A stretch of DNA of 64,000 nt from Yamagishiella unicocca (Eukaryota; Chlorophyta; Chlorophyceae; Chlamydomonadales; Volvocaceae). This document shows positions 48,722-60,290 of this stretch, in pieces (within the stretch, counting starts at the first letter, position 1; each line of letters begins with the position of its first letter). A program made the translations under genes and the position numbers. The notes beneath the pieces were generated by a model, which saw only the letters and a program-made list of their open reading frames with translations, was not told where the DNA came from and did not search any database. Location of the stretch: NCBI GenBank assembly GCA_003116995.1, contig BDSL01000123.1, positions 1 through 64,000 on the forward strand, read 5' to 3'.

Positions 48722-48913
48722 CTAGAAGCTTTTGGTGCGAAACGCTTCTTCCTCGATCCTTCCTGTTAACTTGTACCTAAATGTACATAGGCTGTTCATG
48801 ACGATCTGTAAGCACGTGTGTCTGTAATGCCATAAGGCAATTAAAAGAGCACGAGCTTCTTCCTCGGTAAGGTCCACAATGAACCACCGCTTTTTCGCGC
48901 GAAAAGGTTGCAA
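48722..48913 (-). CDS. Short AT-rich open frame inside the transposon candidate, unknown
   Basis: A 63-codon minus-strand frame ending ..KRWFIVDLTEEEARALLIAL.. with a C-terminal YKLTGRIEEEAFRTKSF. Its codon use (GCT, TTA, GAA, AGA) is unlike the GC-rich genes to the right, yet composition and charge pattern look protein-like. No family is recognised and no start site is convincing. A 14-bp palindrome TTTTCGCGCGAAAA lies near its 5' end (about 48890-48903). It could be the last exon or remnant of the element's own gene. Confidence 0.3.
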   Translation of the reverse strand: MQPFRAKKRWFIVDLTEEEARALLIALWHYRHTCLQIVMNSLCTFRYKLTGRIEEEAFRTKSF

Positions 48914-49316
48914 CGGTGCGGCAAGCTCTTCTATATTGTGATTAAAAATAACGGAATAACAAAGATAACGTCTGGTTTCTGTGCTTGCCTGTACGGGTAT
49001 GGAAACGGCCCGCTTAGGAACTTCCTACGCTACGCCCTGTACGAGCTTAGGTTCTCTGAAACCAACCCCTACAGAAACAGGCCTATTACAGCCCTGCGGC
49101 AATCGGGCACTGTACAAGAAGCTGGTGTACGGATGTGGCTGGCCCTTGGCTGTTGTTAGGGTCCAAATCTTGACCACTGAGAGGATAGTTTTCAATCGCT
49201 TGATCATTATAAAGCTGCATACTTGAATTATAGTTGTCTTCCACCGCTCGTATCCTGTTCACCGCAGGCTGCTTTGTCACAACCCACGCCACGCTAGCCA
49301 AAACTGCTAATTGCAA

Positions 49317-51781
49317 ATGTCATTAGAATTTGTAATATGGCTATTTGCTTTCTTGCTCCAAGCTGCTATGTTAGGGCGAACGATGTACGCGGTGAGCCTG
49401 GGACGCGACCGCAGGCCTACTGCTTACAGCTTTGCCGGATCCTTAGTGTACAACTGTAATGGGTGTCTTTGTTTATGTCATTGGCACCCGAGCGTGTACT
49501 TTATATGGTGTTAAGTGATCGCCGTTGTGATGCGCGCAGCTTATATCACTATCTGATCTGGAGAACGATTTCATCAACCCGTATGACTTGACACTGCGCC
49601 TGAACCGCTTTGTGGTGAGTGACGGTGTAACATCAATACGCTCACCCATCCTTGGCACGGAGTGCGCGAGCCACAGGGCATCGCAACATAGGGCTAGGTA
49701 CGCAACAGACAGCAGGATGGTGAAGCTTGTAGGGGGAAACGCGCCTCACCGCGTGCCACGGCGTCCGCAACTTCAGATACCCGTCCTGCCAACCAAGTTC
49801 ACCAGAAAACTTGCGGTTTCGCCATGGCGCATCGTCCCCTCATGCCTCCGAATCGTCCTTAACTTACCACGCATGCCCACATACAGCCACTCTTGTTGTA
49901 AATCCTGTAGCTGTGTCCGCACGGAGTCACAGCTGGCAGACGACGCGCCTCACTTCTTGGTCGCCACTGTGGTAAGGCCCCCCGCGTCCACTACCGTCCA
50001 CAAACCTGCAGGCCCTCGAGTACGGTGGCCAGGTGCTGCTGACGGCGTCTCTGCTGCTGACGGGGAAATGGCTCATGGGGCTGCTGCAGTTGGCTATGCT
50101 TGCCTTCCTGCTGCATAGCTGGTCCACCCGGCAGCATGTGGTGGACGCCACGGACGTATTCAGGCAGCTGCCGGGGCAGAAGAAGGTACGACACTCGGCA
50201 GGCGGTGGCGACGGCGCGGGCAGGAGTAGCGGAACGGAGATGGGAAGGGCGAGGGCAGGGTTTTATCGGGAGAGGGGCAGACCGGTGCGATGGGCTAACC
50301 GTGGTGGTTATGGCAGGAAGTGGCGCAGTTGCACTGGAAGCGTGTGTATCTGTTCTGGTCGGTGCGACGGCCGCGTGAGTGGGACGGCCACGGACCGGGG
50401 CGTGGGGCGGCCACGGACCGGGAAGCCGTATCGATCCGCTTACTTGTGTTGTGACAGGAGCGTGGTGGCAACCCGCGGGTTCTATTGCACTTCGGACTGG
50501 GGGAGATGGGCTGGGCGGAACTTGAGTCACAGTTTACTGGGCATAACTACGGAAGCATAGCTGGGTGTGCGCCGCCAGTTGCGGGTCAAATAGGGATCAG
50601 GCTGTGGCGCGGACGTGTCTCCCCTCGACCGCGTCAGGGTGTGTGCCGCAATGCGACTGACACACGTCTGCCTGGCGGCGAAGTGCGAGCAGTCACGCAG
50701 CACGATCGCGCCTCTCAACTGAACGGCACGGCGACTCGTGGCTGCTGCCGACCCGGATCTAATGTGTCGGTGAAGCCACCGGCGCTTGTCGTGGCCTCCG
50801 CTCTCCGCTTCACCCTTCCTCCGCCTCCCACGCTACATCGCGGCCCTTAGCTCTCAACGGCGCGCACCCCTGTTCCTGCCCCTGCAGCGCCGGCTCATCA
50901 TGTTTGGCGGCTTCCTGCTGTACTTCGTCATAATAACCTACCGGTGGGTTGCATAGCGCTGGGCAGCAAAGAAACCCGTGGGGTGAGAGCTGTGCGGACT
51001 TGCGCCACACCGACTGGAGATGTATCGGTACTGCAACGTGGGAAGCGGCAAACGCTGCTGAGGGCAGGGGACTTCTCTCCCCCGTCTGGCGGCCAGCGCC
51101 AGCGAAGGCCCCATAACACGGGCTGGGCGGGAAAGCCGACCTCGGTACGGCACGTTTCCCAGGGATGCTGTGCGTGCGACGCGGATCTCAGCTCGTCGGC
51201 TGCACAGCACGCTGGCTGAGACCCATAGGCCCCGACCCAGGTCAAACTGTCGCTGTTGCTACCGCTGCTCCTCACATTACTGCTGCTGGGTCATTGTCGC
51301 CGTTGTTGGCGTCTCCACTACCCTCAGGCTCATTGAGTCGATCATCCACAGCCTGCTGACGGACGAGGGGCGAGCAAGCGCCAAGGTAGGCGGCGTCGGG
51401 AGGGGAGCCGGGGCTCTGGAGCGGGATATCGTGACGCGCGGTGGCGTCGGAACCTGGGCCAGTGCGGGTGGCCCAGCAGCCTGGGTTCAGCAGGGTGGGG
51501 CCGGGGCCGCCTCCGGGTGTCTCCCTCCCCCGGCCAGCAGCGCCTCCTCGCAGGGGCCTTCGCTTGCCCTGACGGCGCCCCGCCGCACTTGCGTCGCTAG
51601 CCGCCGCCGGCGGGTTGCGCTGTCAGGTCTTATGGTCAGTCCATCGCGGGGCTAGTAGCGTTGCCCGCTCGCGTCTTGTGACCCTGCATCTACCCTGCCC
51701 GCTGCCCTGGTCCTGGTCCCTCGCCCACCCGCCTCACAGCGTCTCTTCCAGGACGCGGCGGCCACGTTGCACGGCTACTAG
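49317..51781 (+). CDS. CNIH: Cornichon / ERV14 family ER cargo receptor
   Basis: Small integral membrane protein of the cornichon family, which selects transmembrane cargo for COPII export from the ER. Seven exons with consistent phases: 49317-49391, 49540-49614, 50012-50185, 50317-50361, 50888-50943, 51328-51385 and 51752-51781 (TAG), giving 170 residues, slightly longer than the usual 135-160. Exon 1 encodes the first membrane helix (MSLEFVIWLFAFLLQAAMLG). Exon 2 holds the family signature LSDLENDFINPYDLTLRLN (residues 29-47). Exon 3 gives the second helix region and HVVDATDVFRQL, matching the HLVDVTEIF-type motif of the family. Exon 5 supplies the last helix (LIMFGGFLLYFVIITY), continued by RLIESIIHSL. 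The start is the first ATG that precedes the helix; an in-frame TTG six bases upstream is not needed. The exon 4 donor GTGCGA was chosen because it keeps phase. Family assignment is firm; small exon borders are inferred. Confidence 0.93.
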
Positions 51782-52488
51782 GGTCGGGGCCTAGTCCCAG
51801 CTGACGGCGCCGCGCAGCGCGCAGCGCAACGTGGATGGAACGTCCTTTGGCTGCATGGCCGGACCAGAACGACGGGACTGGCCCCCGAGGGATACTCGCA
51901 GCGGGCAGGTGGTGGTGGACGCGCCCTCCCCGGTGGCCAGCGCTGCGCGCCATCCGCCAATGCGTTGGCGAGCCGCAAGCAGGAGGGGCGGGCAGGCAAA
52001 AGGGGTTGTGATGGTGCAGCGTTGGTGGTGGGAGGGCCGTGCCGTGTTTGGCGGCGAATGTAGTTGGTGGCACACCGGGGTCACGCCGCCACATCTGGGG
52101 AAATGATGGGCTCGTGTGGTGAGTGGGATCGTGGGTATCGCCTTGGGACGGCGTGATGGTGGCGGCAACGGCACGGCGAGGATGGCGACCCAGCTGGCTG
52201 GCGCGAAGCAGCGGTTCCTAGGCGCTGGCTGGGTACGTCCGTTGCCGTTGGTTGGTTGCGGAAAGGCGGTCCAGGGGACAACCGACCAGCGCACAGCGTG
52301 TCATCATTGTGAACACGCGGCGTGCTATGTAGGACGTGTCGTGTTGCGGCTTGTGTGTCTCGGAAAGCGGAGGACAATGGACCCTGGAAGGCGGTCGCCA
52401 AACACGCTATGGCAAGAGGGTCGATCGGGTTGCGCGTGTGGCAGTTGGTACCGCTGAGCTGCGAACCTCCGGAGCGTTTGTATGTGCA

Positions 52489-52493
52489 TGTAA
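52489..52493 (+). terminator. Possible TGTAA polyadenylation signal of the cornichon gene
   Basis: TGTAA, the usual polyadenylation pentamer of volvocine algae, occurs about 710 bp after the cornichon stop codon. A 3' untranslated region of this size is normal in these algae. I did not find another clear TGTAA between the stop and this point, but the call rests on five bases. Confidence 0.35.
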
Positions 52494-52499
52494 CACTGC

Positions 52500-53389
52500 G
52501 GACAGGAAGCGGAACGTCCGATTCTCCTACCGTGTGCGTGTCTGCGTCGCGTGTGCGTATGGGCAGGATGGTTTGTTTGCGGGGGGCGCTCTGATATCTG
52601 AGCAACGCAGCAACAAGGCTTAAACAGATAACTAGCGGGTTCGCAGGTCGACAGGTGACCCGCGGGTCAGCATGCCGACATCGTACTGCATGCGCCTCGC
52701 ATGACTTCTGCCCTTGCACACAGTCCGCAGGCAACCGTACGGCCGATCCGCCTGTGTTGGTTGACCGTTGGGTGGCGCTGGCCTTCTTCGCAGTGCACTT
52801 GTGGGCGATGGTACGCTAGCGTGGTTGGACAAGGTGATGATGGTACGATCATGACATGATGCAGCGCTGCACTGCGCGCTCAGGCTGGGCCGGCACCCGG
52901 CAGGCCTGTGGTGTCAAAGTCTTGATTCGGAGGTTGGACCCACGTACAACGACGCCCCAAGGCCGGCGCAGGGCCAGCTGGCGCACCTCCGGCCGCACGC
53001 GATGACCCAGATCCTCGCAAGATACCACACCCGCCCGCACATCGAGCCACCGCGCCGTAGCGCCGCGCAACAGTGATAACTTCCATCCGGTCGGCACGTG
53101 CCGCCGCGGCAATGGCTATTCGCCAGCACGCGCGCTTCAATGACGCGTTGCGCATCAGCAACGCAGCAAGCACCACGGTAAGTAGGGCACCAACCAGCAA
53201 TGAGCAAACCGCACGTTTGCAAAGTACGCGTTGCTTCCCATTGTTCCTGGCAACAACTGCGGCTCATTGGGCAGAGAGGCAAGCGGCCCATGAACGCAGC
53301 ATGCAAGGTAGCAGGGGAACGTAGGCCGACCACTATGTCCCAGGCGGTGGCGTCCGGTGTGCTGGGAAGCGTGAGGCCTCTAAGAGCCC
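52500..53389. other. Convergent intergenic region
   Basis: Lies between the 3' ends of the cornichon gene (plus) and the exonuclease gene (minus) and probably holds the exonuclease 3' untranslated region. Several frames up to about 160 codons overlap on both strands, as expected in GC-rich DNA; none has a recognisable domain. Confidence 0.4.
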
Positions 53390-56300
53390 TCAAGCCGCCG
53401 CCTTCTTTGATTTCTTGCCGCCCTTGCCCTCGTCACCGTCGCCCTTGCCGCTGCTCTCCTCCTTCTCCCGCTTCCGCTTCCGCTCCTCCTTCCCCTTCTT
53501 GTCCTTCCCCTTCGCCGCCTCCGCCACTCCGTTCGCGGCCGGCGCCGGCGCTGCAGCGGCACCGTTAGCGGCTGGGACCACCTGCTCCTCCTTCTTGGCG
53601 CCACCCTTCTCCTTCTTCACCTTAGAAGGCGTCGCCGCCGCCGTCGCCGCCCCATCAGCACCTGCCGCTTCGCCGGCCGCTGCCCGCTTCTTATTCCCTG
53701 CCTCCTTCACCGGGTCCTTGTCGCCGGCAGCCGCGCCACCGGCTCCGCTGCTGTTGCTTCGCTTCTGCCGCTTCGCCCTCCGCTCCGAGCCGGCCCCCGC
53801 CGCCTCCGCCCCCGGCGTCCCGCCAGCCGCACCCGCAGACCCGCTGGTGCCGCTCCGCTTGGGCCGCTCCTTGCTGCGGGCCCTCTTGGCGTTCTTCCTG
53901 GACGACGGCGACGCGAGGACTGAGCCGAACGCCATGCCGTTGTGACTCGCCATTTTGCGAACCTTGCACTGCAACCCCGCAGTGCCCAAGGGCACCTGCG
54001 CCGGCAGCACCAATAAGGGCGGGGTCCGAGTTGGGGCCGGGGTTCGGGTTGGAATTCGGGATGGGGTGGACGCCAGCTGTGGTGGGGAAGCAGTTTTGAG
54101 TTTGCAGTGGCGGCGGCGGCTGCGGCGCTGTACGGCGGTACTCACGGTTTTGAAGAAGCGACCCATGGCGTCTTTGTGCTGCTTGCCGGGCAGCTTCTTG
54201 AAGGCGTCGTTGGCGTCACCCGTGTGTTTGAACACCAGCAGCACCTGCGAACCCGCACCGGGCGGCCCATCAGCATTCACCTCATTCAGGGCCGGGGATA
54301 GAGGACAGGACACTCGTGGCGACGCGGCTGCTGACTCGGACAACCAACATCGGGCGATGGGTAAGAGCACCATGCCGGGTGCTGTGACGGGGCCCCACGG
54401 CGACGACGACGACGACGCCACAACACGAATAACCCTACTCCACCGTCAGCCCTCGTAACATCCACAAGCCAACCACATCCAAACCTCTCCGTCCCAGCCT
54501 CACCTGCCGCTGAATGCACCAAATGCGAGCTTCGCTTCGCTTTGGCATTTGGAACGTAAGCAACCTAGCGGAGTACTACTTCCCATTACACCACCAGCTG
54601 TTTGCTGAAACTCCTCGCAAGCATGGCGGTTCTGCTGTGGTCGTCACCGATGCCACGCCGGCGCACAGCCACACACATTCGCACGTACACGCACCTGCTT
54701 CTGTGTGACGCTGCCCTCCACGCTCTGAACGGCGGGCGCCGCCGCCGCCATAAACACCTCCCGCAGCGCCTCTTCCGTGACGCCCTCGGGCAGCGAGTGC
54801 ACGCACAGCTTACACAGGTCGGCGGGGGGGACCTTGACCTGGGGCGGGTCCACGGGGGGCGTGGGGCCGCCCATCTGCAGCTCTCGGATCACGAGCTGCG
54901 TGTCGGGGAGGAGGGGGTGAGGGGGCGGGCGGGTTGGCACTGGGACTCGGAGGTCGTCCTAAGCCGCCGGCGGCATGTTAGTAACTTAGTATGGAAAGGT
55001 GACCACATTCCTCGGAAGGGGAGGGAAGAGGGAAGGCGGGTTTTATTTTCGGGTCACAGGGCCCTCAGTCGTCATTCCCGGACTAGTCAGATCAGCTGAA
55101 AAGACAAGAAGTGGCGTTGGGTCCCCTCCCGCTCACCCGCATGGACACGCCCGCGTCCTCTTTGGAGTCGTGCGCTGCTCCGCCCCCCTCGCGCATGCCC
55201 AGCCCCAGCAGCACCTTGGCCAGGTCCTTGAGGCTGGGTATGCACTCCGGCAGGCCCCTGGGGGCGAGAGACGGGGGTCGGGGTCGGGAGGCGGGTCGGC
55301 GCGGGCGTTAGCTACAATATAGCAGTCAGCAGCAATACCGTGTTACGGTAACGGTGCCTAGGGCGCAAGAAGTCTGTGGCGACGATGGCCCGGGCGGGAA
55401 ACAACAACATGGGGACTGGGGGGATTGAGGGCCTCGTGACGGGGCTAGGGGTTATGGAAGCGGTCGAAACCCAGGGTCCCGGCGGCCAATGCGATTCACG
55501 GCCGTCAGCCCACGCGTGGTACTACGGTGGAGGTCGTACGTCCATTCGAAACTGCGGTGGAGGTGGTACATCCGTACAACGCATTCACAGGACCAGGCTT
55601 CGCGGTTCCCCAAACGTCCTAATCCTGCTCACCTGAACCCAAACACAAGCGACGTGTCGATAACGGGCTGGTGGTCGATCCTCAGCGCCACCAGGTCGTG
55701 GTACAGCGCGTGGCCCACCAGCACCACTGGCCGGTCCCCGCCCTCCAGCAGCTTACGCACCTCCCGCTGCGCGTCCTTGGCCGTCACCGTGAGACCCTCC
55801 AGGTCCGCCTCCGTCACTCCTGCCGGCAGCAGCGGCGGATGCAGCGATCGCGGGTGCTGGATGGACAGAAGGCCGCAGCAACATCAGCGGCCAAAGCACT
55901 GGCCGCCACGGCCCTGGACGCAGCCGCCGCCGGAAACAGTCACCGCCACCTGCATCCCGTCACTCTCGCGTAAGGAACCCCTTTCTACCTTCCGGCTCAC
56001 GTAGCCCCGCTCGCACAAGCAGCGCAGCACTGCCCCTCCCCTCCGCCCGCCCTTGTGCCCCACCCGTGAGGTTGGTCCGCAGGTCCTTGATCTGCCCCTG
56101 CGGCCGCACCAGCTGGCGGTACACCACCTCCCCGAACTCGTCCACAACACATACACCCAGCAGGGCAGCGCTGTCGTCCTCCGTGGCGCACATCTCGCAG
56201 TCCAGAGCCAGCAGCTTGGGGCGCTCGCTGCCGGATAGGGCCCGCCTGCGAGCGACGGTGCAGGCAGCCGCGGGCGGATGAACAGGGCCAAGGCGAAGGC

Positions 56301-58034
56301 GGCGTCACGGGTGAGGGCCCTATGGGACGTCGTCACGGGTGAGGGCCCTATGGGTCGTCACGGGTGAGGGCCCTATGGGACGTCGTCACGGGTGAGAGCC
56401 CTATGGGATGTCGTCACGGGTGAGGGCCCTATGGGATGTCACCCATACTGCCCTCGTACAGTCGTCACGTGCCCATCGCCCCTTGACAGCTGGCGTCCTG
56501 CCAGCGCCAGGAACCCCTTCTCCCCGCCACCAGCCCCGGCCCGCTCACCGCTTGACCCTGGTCCAGCCCGAGGCGTACGACGGCATGTTGTCGTAGTACG
56601 ACTTGTACTTTGCGTGCGCGCGGGTGCGGCGCACCAGCGACCACACGGTCACCTGCTGCTGCCTGGGCTGCTGGGCGTCGCTGGTTGAGGCCTCGGGCTG
56701 CGGAAGCACACCGCGGCCCTTGGCCTCATCCTGTCAGGCCGGAGCCGGCGAGGGCGGGGTCCAGAGTGTCGTGTGTGCTTGGAAATGAGATGGAATATGT
56801 GACGGTCGTGCTGATACCGCACCGAGCACTCCCACCAGCCCTACGACCCCCGCCCGTCCCGCCGCAACCCCGTCGTGGCACCCTCGCGCCCCGACCCGGA
56901 CAGTCCTCCTCCCCCTTTCTCCTCACCACTCCTCTTAGCCCCCAGCAACGTCACTCCACCATAGGACCGCGCTTTATCCCCGAGTGCCCCTCACCCAAGG
57001 GCCGCAACAATCCACGTCAACCCTCCTTACGATCATCACGGCCCCCTCCTTAAGCAGTTCTCTCTTCCTAGTGGTGTCCACGGGTTTCTTCGCTAGCCCC
57101 TAAGCTCATCACCCCGGCAGCGCCCCTCACCCTCCGCGCCTCCTTGGCCCACTTGAGATAGCGGCGCACGAACTCCCGTGCAGCATGCCGCCCCTCCGCG
57201 CCGGCTCCCTCGTCCGCTCCCTCTGCAGCGGGCGCCGACAGGTCCGCCACGTAAGCCTCCAGCACCTGCGGGGCCGGCGATGATGCGGTGGCCGGCAGGG
57301 GCCTGAGCGCGGGCGGCGCAGCTGGCAACGGAGCAAGGGCCGGAACCCGATAGGCTGACTGTCGCAAGCGGCCGTTTCCTCATGCCGCTAGGGCCGCTCC
57401 AAAACCCCGCCCCCGACAGGATGGCGCCAACGAAAGGCCTCTCTCAGCGTCCTCCCGCGTGTGGGTACGCGCTGCCCTGGTACGCCCGCGCCGTCGCCCA
57501 GCGACTTTGGTCCGGACCCGAACTCAGGCTCAAGCTGGCAGGGTCATCAGCCCCGCCCAACGTTGCGCACGTTCGCTCCCCGTGCAAGGATGTGAAGGGA
57601 ACGGCCACGATGCTTTCGAGCGGGGCGGTGGCTTGCGGTGATGGTCCGTCCCCCATCCACGACCGGCGACCGCTCATGCTCGCAGATACCTCTCTGCTTT
57701 GCTTGCTTGGGTCCGTGCCGCCGCCCTGTAAAGACAGGTGACGCAACATTTACATCCAGCTGCCGGCGGCGTAGCGAATGCAGGCGGAAACAAAAGGGGA
57801 CGGATACATATATGTAACAAAAGCAATGCGGCACTTGCTTATGGGTTTTGCATCCAGCGGGCCCGTAATCGAGGATGCGGCGGCCGGCAGAGGCCCTACC
57901 TGTCCACGCGCCTTCATGAAATCAACCCATGATCCACTCTTTGCGACAAGCTTCTGTCTTTGCGACGCCTTCACAAGGCTCACAAGGTCCTCAATTGCCG
58001 CATCTTCAGTCAGTTTTTCTTTGCTAGACGACAT
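53390..58034 (-). CDS. SDN: SDN/REXO-type DEDDh 3'-5' exoribonuclease with RRM and basic tail
   Basis: Exoribonuclease of the RNase T/DEDDh class, related to plant small RNA degrading nucleases (SDN), which trim small RNAs from the 3' end, and to REXO enzymes. Nine exons with agreeing phases: 57900-58034 (ATG), 57131-57265, 56549-56730, 56064-56245, 55633-55819, 55137-55257, 54695-54895, 54146-54244 and 53390-53968 (stop), 606 residues. The N-terminal part ends in the family segment KYKSYYDNMPSYASGWTRVK. Catalytic motifs: LALDCEMC (D166, E168), VGHALYHDL (D253), and HDSKEDA (H303, D308), so all five DEDDh residues are present; IDTSLVF also matches. An RRM-like region follows (about 342-414, with KLCVHSLPEGVTEEALREVF). 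The last exon adds about 190 residues rich in Lys, Ala, Gly and Glu with nuclear-localisation-like clusters (KKSKK, RKRKREK), suggesting nuclear or nucleolar action. Substrate (small RNA, rRNA or snRNA) cannot be told from sequence. Confidence 0.93.
56304..56443. repeat. 25-28-bp minisatellite in an exonuclease intron
   Basis: About five copies of GTCACGGGTGAGGGCCCTAT plus 5-8 further bases lie inside the intron between coding exons 3 and 4 of the minus-strand exonuclease gene. Copies differ at one or two positions. Confidence 0.9.
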
Positions 58035-58248
58035 TCCGAAACATAAGCAAAGACGTACAAAGGAAGTGCTTACTTAGTAAGATAATTAGTGACTCCTTCA
58101 AGCTCGAGGAGAGAAAGGAAGGAAACAATCGACGGTTTGTCCAACCCCCGACACGACTTGCCGTCCAACAAGAAAAAAAGTCGCTGGCAAGATACATCTT
58201 TTCCTTTTGTTAAATAATAATTGCAGCTCGGATAATTTTCCATTTACG
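58035..58248. promoter_or_regulatory. Probable promoter region of the exonuclease gene, possibly bidirectional
   Basis: This 214-bp gap separates the minus-strand exonuclease start codon (58034) from a plus-strand ATG with a coding-looking frame (58249). It is markedly more AT-rich than the coding exons. No specific element is identified. If the plus-strand frame is real, the two genes share a divergent promoter. Confidence 0.4.
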
Positions 58249-58452
58249 ATGAGCATTGACGGCAGCCAGGGAACGGACAGTCTCGAACAGGACGTGCCTG
58301 GAGCGCTGGTCAGCTTCTTATGCATAGTTAGGAATAACGAGCTGGAGGGAGTTTTGGAGCATTCTGCGCCGGGAATTATCGGTAATGCGTTAACGGTGGG
58401 CAACAGCAGTAGACAAGGTATAGACAAGGCATGTGTGGAATCCGAATACGAG
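58249..58452 (+). CDS. Possible first exon of a divergent gene, unknown function
   Basis: Starting at ATG 58249, 68 codons (MSIDGSQGTDSLEQDVPGAL.., LEGVLEHSAPGIIGNALTVG..) lead to the donor-like GAGGTAAAAT at 58453. Composition looks protein-like, but I cannot find a following exon with confidence and recognise no family. An alternative reading is non-coding leader. Confidence 0.25.
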
Positions 58453-60290
58453 GTAAAATATCAAATAATTTGGCGCATACGTAGCGCCAGGCTGTTCCTA
58501 TGCCACTGGGCAACGTAGGTCTGCAGTTCCCCTTCACCTACCCTCACATTTGCTCCTCAAATAGAACATACACGGCTACCATATGCGTGTACACACGACA
58601 TAACCTTCTTCAGCAATGTGCTGATAAGTTAGTCGACGGCTGAAAGAGGTTACGCAGGCGGAACCCCATCGCAGGAATGTCTGTGTGAGCCATGTCTTGT
58701 ATAATATATTATATAAGCATGGGACTTGCTCTGGCTTCCTCGGCTCTAAGCCCCGCTCGCACCTACTCGCACCTACTCGCACCTGCTCGCACCTGCTCGC
58801 ACCTGCTCGCCCGGTCTCATACGTATGCTCACTCTTCCTCCTCGCGCACCGTATCGTAAAATCTGTTGTGCCATTGAGGACAAAACATCCGATATTTTCC
58901 ACGCCTATCAACTGGTGAGGGCTAAACCAAGTGCCGTCGAGACAAGCGAGGCTTGCAGGCGCTTACGTAAGCATCCGGAACTGCCGGGAACCGTCCGAAA
59001 ATTGTGTCCTAGCTGCCGCGTTAGCAACGCCCGGCAAGTAACAGCTCAAGATATGTGAGGCCTGGGCGTGCCAACATAGTGAGGTCCCTGCAGCAGTCCC
59101 TCGTAATTTCCGCCCACCAGGTCCACTCGTTGCAGTGCAAGCGGGCAAACGGCAAGGCTACAGTCCCCCCCAACCATCCCCGGAAACATTCCATAGGGTG
59201 CTATTTTTTGGAATCTAGGGCCCCATCGTGGCCTGTGAGTTCGTATTTGCGCCAGGCTGTCACAAGCATGGAAGCTGCCCCGAAATTCAATGACGGTAAC
59301 GCGCGAGGAAGCGGCACGAAGCACCACGTGTGCTAAACCTCACGGTTGCTTTCTCAGCTGCGCTTTATCCGATAACAACAAAGTCAACCGGCCGATGAGG
59401 TGCGGTGGCCACCAATGAAGATAAGCTCTTTGCGATGATCAACTCTGCGGCGTGGCCACCGTACATACACGTCTATCGACTCCATACATACTACGTTCCA
59501 GGTAACCCCATGCGAAGTCTGGCTTTATGGTGATCACTCGAACTCGCTTACATGCTGTATGTCCGCGGAGGTTCGCCGTTGAGACGCTCCCTCACTCCCA
59601 TGCAGCTTCTCTCACACGCTCTCACTCTCGCTCTTCATTACTCATGCCCCGGTCCTCACTCCGGTTACTCACGGACCCTAAGACGCGCGGCAACTGAAGC
59701 ACTAACACGCAGCGATAAATCTGTGTCGCTGATAAGGGTGAGAGTAAAGGTCTTCGAGTTCTCCCGCAGCCTGCCGAAAAGGACGGGTTAAAGTCTCGGG
59801 TAACGCCGCAATACTCTTAGAGGAACCACCAGCAGCAGTCTGTACTGTAGCCCAACTCGCATGGTCTCACATTGGTATGGACGTGAGGATGAGTATGCAT
59901 GAGTGCTACACTACGATAGGGTACTTCCTGTGTCATAAAAGCCATTCGTAGCACGACGAAGCTACCTGTCAGTGCCATACCGTGCGTGCCCATGTACATG
60001 CCCGTCTGCAACCAGGGAAAACTCCCTTTTGTCTTGGGCATTCACCCAACAACTTTTCCTCTGAGTTAAAGGTTTCTTGCGATAAGGTGTTTCAGGGCGT
60101 TGCAGAGGCTTCCGTGCCCCTCCGTGTCGTACGGCTGCCACATTGCAACCGTGCTACCTGTTGGCGTACGGCGTTACCAGCTGCCCTGGAGCTTACCATG
60201 GTTGATAAGTTACTTCGGATTGCTAATTGGAAGTTCCTACTTGCATCCTTCCGCAGCTGGTAGCCTGAGCATAGCTTCGACTTTGGAAGA
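58453..60290. other. Intergenic region upstream of the matrix-protein gene
   Basis: No supported gene in 1.8 kb. A 10-bp tandem repeat (TCGCACCTGC and TCGCACCTAC, about six copies) lies at 58754-58810. Several short frames on both strands have no recognisable domain. The last few hundred bases should contain the promoter of the gene starting at 60291. Confidence 0.4.

Larger units (their letters stand above)
47271..49085. mobile_element. Candidate DNA transposon with 19-bp terminal inverted repeats
   Basis: The left end TAGGCCTGTTTCTGTAGGG (47271-47289) is matched exactly, in reverse complement, at 49067-49085. The similarity continues inward, with TTGGTTTC a few bases further on both sides. 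GGCCTG-type ends and nearby T/A-rich flanks (CAT before, TTA after) recall PIF/Harbinger elements, which duplicate TWA, but I cannot define the target duplication cleanly. Inside are a frameshifted DNA-binding-like frame, an R1 fragment and an AT-rich minus-strand frame. The right end is 231 bp before the cornichon start codon, so the element may contribute to that promoter. Confidence 0.6.

Noticed and set aside
48075..48725. 216-codon plus-strand frame
   Set aside because: It fuses an out-of-frame part of the broken Myb-like gene with an R1 fragment, so it is a chance read-through.
49588..50118. 176-codon plus-strand frame
   Set aside because: It begins in cornichon exon 2, reads through an intron and continues out of frame over exon 3; the cornichon exons explain the region better.
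52849..53200. Minus-strand frames downstream of the exonuclease as a separate gene
   Set aside because: Some stretches look protein-like, but no splice chain or domain could be built; the exonuclease 3' untranslated region is the simpler reading.
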